Source: Desarmillaria ectypa
Taxonomy: Eukaryota; Basidiomycota; Agaricomycetes; Agaricales; Physalacriaceae
Direction: 5' to 3'
Assembly: GCA_030407005.1 (NCBI GenBank)
Contig: JAUDYN010000002.1
Coordinates: 3,596,001 to 3,660,000, forward strand
DNA: 64,000 nucleotides
A program made the position numbers and the translations under genes. This document shows positions 46,472 through 58,069 of this stretch, piece after piece. Within the stretch, counting starts at the first letter, position 1; the number at the start of each line of letters is the position of its first letter. A model generated the notes under the pieces. That model was given only the letters and a program-made list of their open reading frames with translations. It searched no databases and was not told the origin of the DNA.

Positions 46472-49338
46472 ATGAGCCCTCCGCAACGTCCTTTACTTGT
46501 CCTACAGCCGTCTGTGAATACGACGACGTACGTATATTTTCAATTGAGCGCACAAAAGCTTGCTGACGGCTTACTAGCGTGGTGACAACGACGACGACCA
46601 CGACGACGTACGCGCCAATACATTTGCCTCCGCTGCCGCCTCCGTCTTCGCCTAAAGATCCGAAGAATTATCCTTTACTTCATGCAACCCTCCCTCAATC
46701 TCTCCGACACTTTCCCTTGACGTTTCCTGGTGGCGCACGCGCGACTTTTCGCGACGGTGATGACGGAGATCATGAGATGCAAGAGGAGCAGGAGCTCGCT
46801 TCAGGCAATGGATGGCGCATGCTGAGACGCGATGAAGATGCAGAACAGTCCACCGTCGTCGGTCTTGCGGAAGCTCTTGAGCGTTATGGCAAAAAGCGTT
46901 CACATGCTAGTGAAGGCATGATGGAAGGTGTAGAATCTACTGCGGATATGGATTCAAGTCCACCGCCACCGAGGAAAAAGGCGAGGTCAAGTGGGCTGCC
47001 TCCCATCTCGACAATGAATGCTGCCGCGCCGCCTTCGCCCCTACCTTCGCCTCATGGTTCACCTCCCCCAGAGACAATATGGCCATCAGCGCCACCAAGT
47101 GGCACATCTTCACCGCTACCGCAGGCGCCTCTTCAGCCAGACCTATCGTTAACGACTCTCTTGACTCTTCCTTCTCTGGTGACACATTTCACAAGTTTAC
47201 CTGCTCCCCTACAATCTCATTTCCTGTTGACCCTCCTCCGCCATTCACCCCTACCTGTTTTGCGCACCTTACATTCCGTTTTGACCCCCACATTGGCTCG
47301 CGATTTCCTGACTCTTCTACCCGCAGAGCTTGTCTCTCTAATTCTGAGTTTCCTCCCTTATGAGGCGCTGGCTCGTGCTTCACGCGTATCCAGAGCCTGG
47401 CAGGCTATAATAGATTCCGATCCTGTGCTTTGGCGCGACCTTCTCAAAACTACAAATATATGGTTCGGCGGAGAGTCTGAAAATGCATTCGCAAAGGCTA
47501 TTCTTACCCGCCGACAGCGAGAATATAATGGCATACCCCCTGCATTGCCCCTCCCCCATCCTTACAAAATACTATTTAAGTCTCGCCATTTAACCCGTAC
47601 GCGATGGGTCCAAAACTCTGAGCCCAAACACAGATCTTTCTTCGCGCATGGTTCATCTGTTGTCACATGCTTGATATTTTCCCATGGTCGTATCATATCT
47701 GCCTCGGACGACCATTCTATTCACGTGTATTGCCCTATGACTGGCGATCTACTTCGCTCACTCGACGGTCATGAAGGAGGTGTATGGGCCCTTGCCGCAA
47801 CTAAGGATATCCTTGTCAGTGGATCAACGGATCGTACGGTGAGGATTTGGGACCTGACGACTGGTCGTTGTACCCACGTTTTTGGCGGTCATACCAGTAC
47901 TGTGCGGTGCCTCGCCATAGTAAAACCGGAGTGGGTAGATGTGGAACAAGAGTCTGGAGTCATAACAAAGGAGAAATGGCCCAAACGACCTGTCATTGTC
48001 ACAGGAAGTAGAGATCACTCCTTGAGGGTTTGGACGCTTCCGAAGCCAGGCGAACCTGAATATCGTTGCTACGGCTCAGAGGATGCGGATCTGGATCCCG
48101 CGGATGTTTGTGTAAGTTGGTACGGTTGCATGTCATTGTGTTACGTCCTGACGCAATTTAACGACAGGATGCCGAAGAAAATCCATACCATAGATTACAC
48201 CTCGAAGGTCATGATCAAGCCGTACGAGCACTTGCAGCCAGGGGACGTACCCTAGTTTCCGGAAGCTATGATTGCAGTGTTCGTATCTGGGATATAGTCA
48301 CCGGACAGTGTAAATTCGTCCTGACGGGCCACACTCAGAAAGGTACGTATCTATATGCTCTTCTATTCATTATATTCATAATGCTTTTTTGTAGTGTACA
48401 GCGTCGTCCTTGACCCGACACGCAACCAAGCATGTTCCGGTTCCATGGACGGAACTGTCCGCGTGTGGAATCTGCAGACCGGACAATGTCAACACACCCT
48501 GACCGGACATACCTCGCTAGTCGGTCTTTTGGGGCTGTCGCCTTCCTATCTGGTATCTGCGGCCGCTGATTCGACACTACGTATCTGGGATCCCGACACT
48601 GGCGAGCTGAAGCACACTCTTGCAGCTCATACCGGAGCTATCACTTGTTTCCAGCACGACGAGTTCAAAGTCCTTAGCGGGTCCGATGGAACGCTAAAGA
48701 TGTGGAACGTTCGCGATGGCACCGTCGTAAGAGACTTACTGACGGGGATTACGGGTGTATGGCAGGTGGTGTTCGAAGGCCGATGGTGCGTTGCTGCAAG
48801 CAATAGAAATGACACCACAGTGCTCGATGTTTGGGACTTTGGGAGACCCGATGATGATGACTGGATCGGGGAACCTCCTAACTGGACGTATGATGAAGAC
48901 TTCACTGACGATGAAGAAGACGACGGGGAAGGGATGTTCAGCGTGCGGGGCGTCAGTGAGATGGATGATGAAGACGACGAGCAAGAGCAGGCCGACGTAG
49001 ATGCCATGGACCAGGATTTGATACCCTCGGAGAGCGAGTCTGTCGGAGACATTGAGATTGACGATGAACCGGACACTCATGCCACATTCACTCGACGTCA
49101 CCATCGAGGTGCTACTAAGGAAGCTGAAGGAGACCCCACACATGTATCGGATAATGAGGAAGTGGACGGCATCAAAGCCTCGAGGTGGGCGCCGGTGACC
49201 GGGACGAGCTCTTCTAGTAAAGTGCGCCTGTCGTCCCGTCGAGGCCCGACCTCTTCTTTGGTTGCGAGCCACACGAACCTGTCAAATGAAGGGCCAAGCC
49301 GCCCTCGAGCACGAACTCATGGAACGCGACGACGATAA
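46472..49338 (+). CDS. cdc4: Cdc4/Fbw7-type F-box WD40 protein (SCF substrate receptor)
   Basis: Four exons (46472-46527, 46578-48111, 48168-48342, 48395-49338) encode 902 residues. Family: the F-box binds Skp1 in the SCF ubiquitin ligase and the WD40 propeller binds phosphorylated degrons of cell-cycle proteins. Seen: a Thr-rich start (TTTVVTTTTTTTT) made by splicing a 56-nt first exon, a Pro/Ser-rich region, and the F-box LLPAELVSLILSFLPYEALA (about residue 270). About seven WD repeats follow (ASDDHSIHVY, GSTDRTVRIWD, GSRDHSLRVW, GSYDCSVRIWD, GSMDGTVRVWN, AADSTLRIWD, GSDGTLKMWN). HEGGVWAL and GHTSTVRCL are hallmarks of the Cdc4 branch. The last about 170 residues are acidic and disordered. 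Confidence 0.93.
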
Positions 49339-49760
49339 TGACAGTCAATTGGTACTCTTTCTTTTCGTATTCCTTAGGGTACTGTTGACACCCGACATGG
49401 TAGTTTTGCCGGCTTGTGCATATAATTTTGATACATATATTGTCTACTTGTTGGGATAGTAGGTTCTATCCCGCTGCCCCATTGCTCTTCACGTAGTGTA
49501 CTGCTACCATTGACCAGGATCTCTCTTTGTGTTTTCTATTTTCAATACCACGGATAATCCATGAGCGTGGTTCAGAAAATGACATCGCGAGTATATACAA
49601 CAATCTGTGAAATTTGGCTGCAAGATCTTGGAATTCATCACTCGTATACACGTGTACAATGCTCAAATACACGGCAAGCAGGGTCGACGGAAGCGATGTG
49701 CCCAAAAAGCCATCCCTGGAAGCAGCTAATCATGGCCAAGATCATCACCATTCAGTTTTT
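49339..49760. other. Intergenic between convergent genes
   Basis: The 3' flanks of cdc4 and the cyclophilin gene; no coding signal seen. Confidence 0.5.
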
Positions 49761-50501
49761 TTAAACGACCCGGGCTTTGTGAATTTTCACGTCTTCTCGT
49801 GGCCTAAGGTTGACATATTAGTAAACGAAGCTTCGTGACCTACAAAGAGGAAAACATACCGATCTTGTGCATCAACTGCTACTGCTCCCAAACGCTGAAC
49901 TACCCTCATACCGGAGCTAACCCTTCCAAAGATAGTATGTTTATTATCCAAGTACGGGGTTGGCCCTAATGTTATGAAGAACTGAGAACCTGCAGACCAA
50001 GTCAGCCATCCCAACTTGAAAGACATGTCCCACAATATCCCACCATTAGTATTCGGTCCTGAATTCGCCATCGCGAGTATTCCGGCACCAGTAAACCTCA
50101 ACTCCGGATGTATTTCGTCCTCACTTGCTGCATAATCAGAACGAACTCCGCGGTGATACAAGAGTTCGCACGTACAACTTTTGCCCGTAGATGCTCGTTC
50201 CCCCACGTCCTGTTCCAGTCGGATCTCCTCCTTGAATCATGAAATCCTACAGGGTAGAACAGGATAAGCCAATCGTCAACCGAACATACCTTAGACACGC
50301 ACAGAAATGATTCGGTGGAATGTGACCCCATTGTAGTAGCCACGTCTGGCAAGCTCTGCAAAATTTTTACATGTCTGGAAGCTGGGAGAAGTAGCTGAGC
50401 AGAAGAAAAGCGCGAGAGAGAGGTACCTTTGGCGCATGATCAAAGTACAGTTCGAACTGTATGTCTCCTAAGCTTGTTTCGAATACAACTGTATCAGACA
50501 T
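49761..50501 (-). CDS. Cyclophilin-type peptidyl-prolyl isomerase, PPIL1-like
   Basis: Six exons (50501-50427, 50374-50303, 50246-50179, 50123-50044, 49989-49860, 49803-49761) encode 155 residues. Family: small single-domain cyclophilins that catalyse proline cis-trans isomerisation. The PPIL1 branch is a spliceosome component; that assignment rests on the short N-terminus ([19 protein letters not shown]) and the ending [14 protein letters not shown]. Active-site signatures seen: [42 protein letters not shown] and HTIFGRV. No targeting signal, so cytosolic or nuclear. It is transcribed away from the D-aminoacyl-tRNA deacylase gene, with 131 bp between the two start codons. Confidence 0.92.
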
Positions 50502-50632
50502 ATTCGAGTTCTGACGGAAAGCAAGAGGACAGGCACAGCCACTGACGCGTTCTGAATCTGGAATTGGCAATTCCACATTGACACTTTTACTCCCAACACT
50601 TCTTCATTGGCTGCTACCCGTTAGGAAGGACA
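50502..50632. promoter_or_regulatory. Shared divergent promoter of cyclophilin and tRNA deacylase
   Basis: Only 131 bp separate the two opposing ATG codons, so both promoters and leaders must overlap here. No clear TATA box is seen on either strand. This suggests joint expression of two housekeeping genes. Confidence 0.65.
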
Positions 50633-51629
50633 ATGCGGGCCGTTATACAGCGTGTGTCATCGGCATCGGTTACAGGTAATTATTTCCTTCCGAGTGTATG
50701 ATCTTTTGCTGTCACGTTCCCTGTAGTTGACAACGATCTCGTATCTAAAGTATCTCGAGGTTTGATGGTGTTAGTCGGTATAGGATCAGGTCTGTTACCC
50801 ACCAATGACTTTCGCTGTTTGTTATCTTTGATTCAATGCAGAACAGATGATACTGCCTCCGACGTCTCTTCCACGATTAAAAAAATGTGTGTGCACTTCG
50901 TGATTGTTCTTCTGCATACATTCACCAATCAATAAATTCCGAACTTGCGCCGTTCGCTTAATTTTTCCCTCGAAGGTTTGCCACAAGCCCTCGTCTTGTG
51001 ATCCTTTTTTCAATGACTTGAACTTGCCCAGTTTGTCGCTACGTGTTTTTTCAGATCCGACGGATCCGAAGAAGGTGTGGAAGGCCAGCGTGAAAGATAT
51101 CGAAGGGGAAATTTTATGTGTTTCACAATTCACTTTGCTGGCAAATACTACCAAAGACAAACCGGATTTCCATCTTGCGATGGTTCGTGATGCATCGGGT
51201 GCAGATCCTCGAGACCCTCGTTAACGCTTTTCTTCGAATAGTCTGCAGATCCAGCTCGTGAATTGTACGGTACATTTTTGGATATGCTTCGCGAGGCGTA
51301 TGTTCCAGAAAGAGTTAAAGGTACGTCACATCTATTGAACCAATAATATTACAATATTCCGACCTTGACCCATTTATTTCAGATGGGAAATTTGGGGCAA
51401 TGATGAACGTTAGCCTGACAAACGACGTAAATATCCTGCGCCAATTCTTACGTTCGGAGGCGTTAAACTTTGTATTTAGGGCCCTGTCACGTTCACCATC
51501 GATTCGAGGAAATACCAATACGTCGGTGACTCTGGTGGGAATGGCATTAGAAATGCGAACGTGAATGTGAAGGGGGGAGCAAAATCGAAGAAGGGACCCG
51601 CGCCTTCGAGTATTGCGGAGAATCCATAG
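50633..51629 (+). CDS. DTD1: D-aminoacyl-tRNA deacylase
   Basis: Seven exons (50633-50675, 50727-50789, 50847-50886, 51032-51198, 51249-51320, 51383-51426, 51480-51629) encode 192 residues. Family: DTD removes D-amino acids (and glycine from tRNA-Ala) mischarged onto tRNA, protecting translation. Seen: MRAVIQRVSSASVTV at the start, GLMVLVGI, KKILSLRVFSD, the signature SQFTLLANT, the PDFH segment, and NDGPVTFTIDS, whose Gly-Pro forms the chiral-proofreading motif pair. A basic C-terminal tail of about 25 residues (GGAKSKKGPAPSS) extends beyond the bacterial enzyme. The third intron is longer than the others (145 nt). Confidence 0.93.
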
Positions 51630-52708
51630 GGATTTTTAGTGGGCAAACCTTGTAAACATACATACCCGAGGCCCTAGAGAAATTAGAAGCTGAATACCGT
51701 GTCCATGTTGTGCTGGTCTCGGTTTAGATGGCGCTAAGTAGTCAGCGACCTACAATCTGACAAATATGAAGATAATTTTTTACAGAATCATTATGGCTAG
51801 TCTTGAGGACGCTCTTGTGATTTTGCGAGTGCGTGAAGCGTATCGCCAGCCCGGCCCACGTTAGTAAGAAGCGTTGACACTGCAATCAAATTATCCCGAC
51901 CAAGTCCTCCTCATATGTATATATCCAAGAAATCTTACTATTGTTCTACAGCGCCACTGACTGGCCAGTGTCGTGTTTCTGGCTTCCTGACTCTTCAAAG
52001 CCCTAAGCTCAGAAGAGTTTTAAGGCGTAAACAGCATCACAATTCAACTGCCAACGTACAAGTCCTTAGCCACGCAAGTAACCATCTGTTCATCTCATCA
52101 ATGCTGAAAGACTCCAAGTGCTGATGAGTGGTTACCGCATGCGTTATGTACCGTATGACGCTTCTCTGCCTCTTCACTGGCGCTATGGGGGCGGGGAGGG
52201 GCGGCTAGCATAGATCATCCTTCATCCAGCTGGAGCTCAGTTAACGCGGCTTTCGAAGCCGAGTAAAACGGGCCGTCCCAAACCAGGCAACGAACGGAGA
52301 GATCATTTCGACGTCTTGTTCTACATACAAATAGAATGGCACCAAGTCGTAAGCAATGCCCTAAAAAAATAGGCTTCGCTCCGTATCAGACTCATTCAGT
52401 AGATAAACGCCAATTCTCATAACCCAAAAACCACAATCACGTCGCTAGCAGACTAGCGCGTTTGATACAAGATAGTCATATTCCAGTCTTTAATATCACA
52501 CTCATTTTTCAAGAGTAGCACAAAACCGCGAAACCATGCCATGAAAAGACACAACATAAGCCCAGCATGGGTCGACAGGAGGAGGAAGAAACCTGATATC
52601 TTACAGAGACGAGCTCCCGTATTATCGTCCAGAGTCTAAATCCATGAACACCCGAAGAGAATATAGAAAAGAAAAAGAAAAGACATAAACAGACCCGGGA
52701 TTCCATCT
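51630..52708. other. Intergenic between convergent genes
   Basis: No gene recognised. It holds the 3' flanks of the deacylase and Doa1 genes and about 1 kb of sequence without coding signal. Confidence 0.5.
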
Positions 52709-55700
52709 TTACAACGCAGAGATCTCTTGAATTATATTTAAGACCCGCTCCTCCAGATACTTGTTTTGCAGGGAAGCGAGGATTGGTGGGATATCGTTCA
52801 CCTGAGAGGTGGCTAAGCCCTGTTTGTTTAGTGCAAGTAACTGCCATTGGTGCGTTTGAGAGTATTCCCGACAGAAATCATTTCAAATGCTCACCGCATT
52901 GCCAAGTCCGACAAGACCACGGTAAACAGCTTCCGACTCATTAATCTCAAGCCGTAGAAGCTAAAAAAGAACGATCAATGCTTATCCCTACGGAACTGCG
53001 GAGCACATACCCGAAGTGCCAATGTGATGTGGAGCTCACGCTGGTCTGGAGGTAATTGTGCATGAAGGGCTAGACATGAGATGCTACTAGCTCATCAGAA
53101 CAACCAATAATAGGACAAAGTACGAGCGTACGCACTTGAACAACAGGGAAGCCAACGGGAGGCGATTTCTCTTATCCAACACAGGGAAATCGACCGCGTC
53201 CAAAGCTTGCAATATCTAAAACAAGGGCCATGTCAAAGAAAGCACATCGCGCTATCAGACATTGTGCCATACCCCGTTGGGCCACGTCTCGTCTATCTGG
53301 GCGTTCTCTTGAAGCGTATTCGCCAATGTCCTCAAAACAAGCGACACGTTCGTCTGTCGGTCCCTACTTAAAGGAGCCTCCCAAGGAAAGTCCCATTCCC
53401 CGGCCTTGAGCAGGGCTTTTAAGAACTGGTTCCTCACATCGGGGGATGCGAAAACGTCCGGGCAGAACCCGGCCATGAGGCGAGCTAAGTCAAGAACTAA
53501 AAGGAGCAAGATATCGTATCAGTGCGGGAATGGAGGGGGTGGGAGTAAGCCAGAAACAAACCAGGGAACAACTGCGACTGAGGCCATCTTTCTAGGATGT
53601 GTGAGATAGCATCGGCATGTGAAGCAGACATCAATGAGGGTCCTGATGACGTCGGCGAGACGCTTGACAAATAGACAAAGAGCTCTTCGACAGTAGTGAT
53701 CTCCTGAGGGTACATGGCCAACGTGGCAGTCGACTAAAATTCGTCAATCGAAGGCAGAAAGTCGCAGAGCACTGTACACTAACAATTTCACGGCACAGGC
53801 TATCATTGAACTCAAAGAGCTTGCTTTGCATGGCAGAAACATTGGCCTGCTTGAATGCCAGGGGAATCGGCTGATAGATAATGAGCAGTCAAGCGTAATC
53901 ACCTCATCAGCGCAACTTACAACTGGAAGAATTGACGGTTTGGGCGGCGAGGGTGCGCTTTGGGGCGGTACACCGGAGTATCTTGACGCGCCAGTGAAGG
54001 GATCCATGTAGGCAGAGGAGGAAGCAGGCTGAGCCGTCGCAGGAGTGGAAGAACTCGCCATATACCGAGAAGCGCCGGTATAAGGATCGACATAGGCTGA
54101 TGGAGGCCCTGAAGCGGGAACAGAAGCTGCAGAACTTCTATACCGGGATGCGCCTGGTAACGAGGTGAGCTTTCTTGGTCCCAGAACATGAGGAAATATG
54201 ATATTACCAGTAAATGGGTCCACATAGTCCTCTCCACCTGACCCCAGATTCACACCGGAAGTATTTTTCTCGATGAACTGTACTACCTGATCGATATAGC
54301 TTAGTGGTAGGTCGTTCTTTTCAAGGAACCGTTGGGCAGCAGCATATGGGTTTTCTATGCGGAAAGTCGGCCCGGTGATGTCTATCAGAAAAAATTGTGC
54401 GCACCGGAGGCGTTATAAGGGAGCTTCAAAGGAGGCACTCCGTCTTGAATGTCAACGTCAAATACGTAGTCATATTCCTTGCCTTCATGAAGCTGTCGCC
54501 GGCCCTGACCAACTGCATCGACAACATCTCCAATTTTTTTCCATGTGGAACTGGTGGCATCCCACTAGGCTATCTTAGCACCCAAAGACACCAATAAGTC
54601 CAATGGAAAGACGTACCTCGTGGGCTTCTACAACATCACCATTTCGGATCATCTTGACCTTACCGGGCGCATCACCTTATCGACAAGGTTATAAAGAGCG
54701 AAATGGAAAAAGACTACGCTTACCTGGAGTGCTCAGTGCCTCTGGACCCGGAAGGTCGCTCTTCTTCACGTCGCCTACCTGCTGGGAAGGAAGTGCTTGA
54801 CTAGCTACGGCACTATCGTATACTTTCAAGTCTGCTTCTGATGCCCAGCGCTCTTCGGAGGCACTGAAGACGCGCACCACTCCGTCACTACAGCCGCTAA
54901 CGATGTCCCCGTTGGGCATTGAGGACACAGCCCATACGGATATAGCAGGGTGTGTGATGACTTGGGCACATTCCCCGTCTTGAAAGGATAAAAAGAATAA
55001 GCTTGTTGACTCGAAAAGAGGAGGGGTGAAATGGTACCTTTCCAAACGCGAACAGATCGGTCCTCGCCACCAGAAATGATATCACCATTGGGTAGTACGG
55101 ATAGGCTGTAAACAAAGGATGTATGGCCCGATAATGAATAGACGACGTCGCCACCAAGTGTCCAAACACGGATTTCGCTGTTATAGACGTCAAAACAGTG
55201 CAACCACGGCCTCTAAGAGACGACTCTACCTATCATTGGAACAAGAAGCGAAGCCAATGTCAGGAACCAGGGCCAGGCCGCGAACGGCGTCACGATGTCC
55301 TGTGAAGGTGAAGACGCATTTATGCTGTTGCCAAAGTTTGATGGTTTTATCTGCCGATGCTGTTTGGAAGCATGAGAGGGGTGAGCCAGAGTACTTGAAA
55401 CGAACACACCTGTCAGGAACTGTTCTTCATCTACGGCCAGGACTGCCCAGACAGACTGCCCGTGTCCCTTCAAGTCGTACGCCAACTGGAAGGATTTCCA
55501 TACTTTGGCTGTCCTAATTCAAGGTGAGATTCATTTCCTTTCGTGAAGCTAAATGTAGCGCACCTGTCCCACGATCCCGATATGATAGTACCTCCAGCCG
55601 ACACATTTAATGCACAAACATTCTCCGAATGACCTAACAATGTGTAATTGGGATCGTCCTTGGGAGAATCCAGCGAGAAGACATTAATCACGGTGTCTTG

Positions 55701-56045
55701 GCCTCCGGTAACAGCATATCCTTGTGAAGAACCTTAGCATATGGGCCCCGGCAGAGCTAGCGAAGAGTTACCCTTTGAATTTTGAACGGATGGTGGGATA
55801 TATGCCACCGCGTTTACGTATCGGGACCCCGCACGTAACACCGACTCCGGAGCAAAGGACGACGACGAAGAAGGACGTTGCCACCAAATCGCGGTAGAAT
55901 CTCTCGATGCCGACAAGACGAGGTCGTTCGTCGGTGCAACTACTCCGCGCACCTAGGAATAATCAGTTCGCCTATCAAGCCCAAGGAAACGTTAACGGAC
56001 ATCTGAAGTGTGAGCAGCAAGAGTAGCAGAAAGTTTGTAGGGCAT
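52709..56045 (-). CDS. DOA1: Doa1/Ufd3/PLAA-type WD40-PFU-PUL ubiquitin adaptor
   Basis: A multi-exon gene starting MPYKLSATLAAHTSD at 56045 and stopping at 52711-52709. Family: Doa1 binds Cdc48/p97 through its PUL domain and ubiquitin through its WD40 and PFU domains, acting in protein degradation and ubiquitin recycling. Seen in order: WD repeats (SASRDSTAIWW, GGQDTVINVF, GSWDR, SCSNDREIRVW, GGEDRSVRVWK, GCSDGVVRVF). A PFU region follows with GKVKMIRNGD, WKKIGDVV and EYDYVFDVDI, then YAAAQRFLEKNDLPLSYIDQ. A linker repeats the motif DPFTG/DPYTGASRY three times. The PUL domain, in several short exons, ends LRLEINESEAVYRGLVGLGN and YLEERVLNIIQEISAL. Exon limits in the PUL part were not all checked. 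Confidence 0.9.
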
Positions 56046-56295
56046 ATTGCCGGGACTCGTCTAGATGAAAGTAGAAGGAAAGAGCAATGAGGGTGCCGGT
56101 CCGAAGTTGGTAAGTGAAGAAAAGAAACGGGGTACGCCACGTATCGACACTTTTCAATGCATATGCTCAGCCTCCATTTACCCTTGCCTGGTCTCTTACT
56201 CCCGTAACTATTGCAAAACCATCTATGTTCGTAGCATGAGTACAAAACCGTCGAATAATGTGCACCACTCTAACGAGCCCTATCCGGTGTGAAAG

Positions 56296-56556
56296 TCACC
56301 AAAAGGGAGATACGGAGGTGTAGTCTATGCCTTGCACCATTACTTCATCTCCTGCGAGGTCCCCACCCTGTACTGCATCGCGCAACGACCAAACACGACG
56401 CGTATAAAAAAGTGAGGGGATAAACGTAAGAGGCCGGCTTGGTTCTGCCTTTTCACCTACCTCTTTAGGGCAGGCCATATCTATCCCGCCAAATACTCGG
56501 TTCTCGGTTTGCCGGGCACGGCCTGCAGCACTCAGCATTCTACTTACCGCCGCCAT
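56296..56556 (-). CDS. Small hypothetical protein
   Basis: The frame reads MAAVSRMLSAAGRARQTENR then VFGGIDMACPKE. A good donor (GAG then GTAGGTG) and a TACAG acceptor would remove 93 nt in frame, giving a 55-residue protein that ends VMVQGIDYTSVSPFW. Unspliced it would be 86 residues. The intron has the right signals and sits in a compositionally different stretch, so I favour the spliced form. The Arg- and Ala-rich start could be a mitochondrial presequence. I do not recognise the family. Confidence 0.4.
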   Translation of the reverse strand: MAAVSRMLSAAGRARQTENRVFGGIDMACPKEVGEKAEPSRPLTFIPSLFYTRRVWSLRDAVQGGDLAGDEVMVQGIDYTSVSPFW

Positions 56557-58069
56557 GTCGATAACAATTTATCACTGTTCTCTTGATGAATCACATCCAG
56601 TCATACCCACAATGTCTTCGTCTGGCCGTCAAAACCTGTGGCACTAGGGCAAATTCATGGGGTTAAAATCTAGGATGAATGACCTTCAAGCGAGCGATAT
56701 GTCTGAATGATCCTGTCCTGGGACTGATTCGATGATATATCAACCAACATGCAGAATAAGGCTGTCGCCGCGTTTGTTCGGGATCTACGACCCTGTTTCA
56801 GAAAGTCTCGTTCCGAGATCTGAAAAGTTGGGGGCGGTTTTTAATTCCGACCCTCCTTGTCAGATGAAAGCCAGCATCAGAACCTCAGAACCTCTGTCCT
56901 TTGTCTTTCTAGCAGCAGGAAAAGAGATTTTTGTATTCTAATTATGAACGTCGTTTGTCTCTACACGCAATGCAGTCTTCAGCCCTCTTACTGAAGGATC
57001 AAACGTTCGGGGGGCGTTTTCTGTCTACCATTTGAAAGGGACAAAAGAGACGTGCAGATCCTGGCCATGAGTGCGCATCTACCACTGGAATATCTCCATC
57101 ATTCATTACCCATGATGCTTCTGAGCAAAGAAAAAATAGGACCATCAATCAAAACGTCAGCACCTGGGAGCCGCTGTCCCATCTGTAAGACTTAATTGAA
57201 CTGTATGTAACCGTATGCCATACCGTAATTGACTACATGTAACAACTCTCAAAAACCGTCCACTGGCATTACTTTAGATTTTATCCCTCGTCTTATCTAA
57301 CTTGCCCAGCACATGGTAAGCCAAAGTCCTAATTTCGTTCCTTAATTCAGGTCTCAACGACTATTCTAGAAAGAAGCCCTGTTCCCAGAGCTGCACACCT
57401 TTGGTAAACATATCCGCTCAACGCGTTGCAGCAAGCCTTTGCCAATGATAGAGTTCAACATCATATCGGCCAATTGGACTGTTGAGAAATTCGAAGAGGT
57501 TCGAACATCGACACGGCTACTATACCTATTTTAAGGTCTTCGACCACAAGGCGCGACGGTGGGCTGTACCGTGTACGGAAAACTTTATTCTGCTATCATG
57601 GTCAGCGGGTTGATGTACACGAACGATCGACTTGCAAAATTAGCACTGGACGTTACCAAGGCAGCCCGCTCTTCCTACAGACAGCGGTTCCGGGTTCAAG
57701 GCACGTTGATAGATACAGCAGCCTCTCTAAGTAAGAGTTTCAGCCATTTATATCAGCAGTTGCTGATTCTCAGGACTAATTACTTATCATCGGCTGGGAA
57801 TGCACTCACTGGCGTGCATCAGGGCAGAAGAACGGATACCGGTGCTCACGGCGATGGCGACTAACATTTCAGTGACCTATGTTGTAGGGATGCATTGAAA
57901 TTTCGACGTGAAATAGGGTAGTTATATATACAGTGCAGCTATGAGCGTGTTAACGTTAAAGGTATGTATACAGGCGTCGGCGCCGATAATTTCGAACGCT
58001 TAACTCATAATTATAATGCACAGATTAAAATTCCCGACATCTTCATACATCCCAGGTTCAAGTGAGCTT
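56557..58069. other. Intergenic
   Basis: No gene recognised. Open fragments in this stretch lack ATG starts or splice support. Confidence 0.5.

Noticed and set aside
46579..48255. GTG start for the Cdc4 gene
   Set aside because: Nuclear fungal genes start at ATG; an upstream 56-nt exon with ATG, GTACGT donor and CTAG acceptor keeps the frame.
57680..57710. GGTTCAAGGC, tRNA B-box-like
   Set aside because: No matching A box, anticodon arm or acceptor stem could be folded around it.
57559..57864. 101-codon plus-strand ORF
   Set aside because: It begins with GTG rather than ATG and shows no known motif.
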